64,000 nt of DNA from the NCBI GenBank assembly GCA_003640385.1, contig RCAB01000001.1, forward strand, positions 310,001-374,000. Direction: 5' to 3'. The translations under genes and the position numbers were made by a program. Below are positions 63,591 to 64,000 of this stretch, one piece after another; within the stretch, counting starts at the first letter, position 1; each line of letters starts with the position of its first letter. The notes beneath the pieces were generated by a model. It made no database searches and was not told the DNA's origin. It saw only the letters and a program-made list of their open reading frames with translations. This stretch comes from Setaria digitata (taxonomy: Eukaryota > Nematoda > Chromadorea > Rhabditida > Setariidae).

Positions 63591-64000
63591 TAATGTACGT
63601 GATGTTTTTTCCGTTATAAAAAAAAAAGATGTTGAATAATTATAGTTTTCTAATATTTCAACGAAGTTTACAGTGTGGACGGAGATAAAACAACTAAGGT
63701 GATTTGACAATAAAAAATTTACTTGAAAAAATAGTTTTATTCAACACCTTTTGAAAAGCAATTTATTTTCATTCAAAAATGTGGAGTATTCCACATAATT
63801 TATTGCTCAACTCAGTGATTGTTTCTTTGCATGTGAGCAACAAATTAAAATTAAAACAGTCTTGTATTCTTTTTGTTCCAGTGCCTTTGTTATTTTTGGA
63901 CTTGAGAAAGAATTAACCTTTTTTTTTTTTTCATAGTGAACTAAATCGAAGCAGCATTTTGTAATGACCTAGTTCCGGTGTGCTGCATGTACTTTAAAAA
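63591..64000. other. ZNF622 3' UTR and downstream sequence
   Basis: This contains the presumed 3' UTR and, past the poly(A) signal, AT-rich sequence with no recognisable gene to the window end. Confidence 0.5.
63709..63714 (+). terminator. ZNF622: Polyadenylation signal AATAAA of ZNF622
   Basis: The hexamer AATAAA lies about 120 nt after the stop codon at 63588-63590, at a typical distance for a nematode 3' UTR. It supports ending the coding region in exon nine. Confidence 0.6.

Overview
This window looks like AT-rich nuclear DNA from a nematode. The genes have many short coding exons, nearly all bounded by GT donors and TTTCAG/TTTTAG acceptors. They encode nematode-typical proteins: a giant Fat-like cadherin with the CDH-4 domain order and a secreted ShKT-domain protein. 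I cannot fix the species; a spirurid or filarial worm is only a guess from the composition and intron style. No mobile element, rRNA or tRNA gene, CRISPR array or virus-like gene was found.

Layout. (1) 1-4934: no supportable gene. (2) 4935-35018, minus strand: one roughly 30-kb gene for a Fat-like protocadherin, complete from signal peptide to stop. It has about thirty cadherin repeats, two EGF-like exons, a laminin G domain, three more EGF modules, one membrane helix and a cytoplasmic tail of nearly 400 residues. (3) 35019-52303: a 17-kb gene-poor stretch, probably containing cis-regulatory DNA for the cadherin. It holds one doubtful orphan exon near 36.8 kb, a few short palindromes and repeats, and one unresolved base. 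(4) 52304-53977, minus: a small secreted protein joining a signal peptide, a ShKT domain and a nitrobindin/THAP4-type heme-binding beta-barrel. (5) 55518-60066, minus: exonuclease 1, with an assembly duplication inside one exon. (6) 60991-63590, plus: a Rei1/ZNF622 zinc-finger protein that acts in cytoplasmic 60S ribosome maturation. It is transcribed away from exo-1 across a short GC-rich interval that is probably a shared promoter region.

The genes do not form one pathway. They cover cell adhesion and planar organisation (cadherin), DNA repair (exo-1), ribosome biogenesis (ZNF622) and a secreted, possibly heme- or NO-interacting protein. I joined exons by hand from splice consensus and reading phase. 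Exon ends are exact for exo-1, ZNF622, most of the ShKT/nitrobindin gene and both ends of the cadherin, but approximate inside the cadherin repeat array.

The most interesting items are the ShKT-nitrobindin architecture with an in-frame TGA between its two domains, the duplication artefact in exo-1, a probable GC-AG intron in the cadherin, and two perfect inverted repeats (a 23-bp hairpin in a cadherin intron and a 38-bp loopless palindrome).
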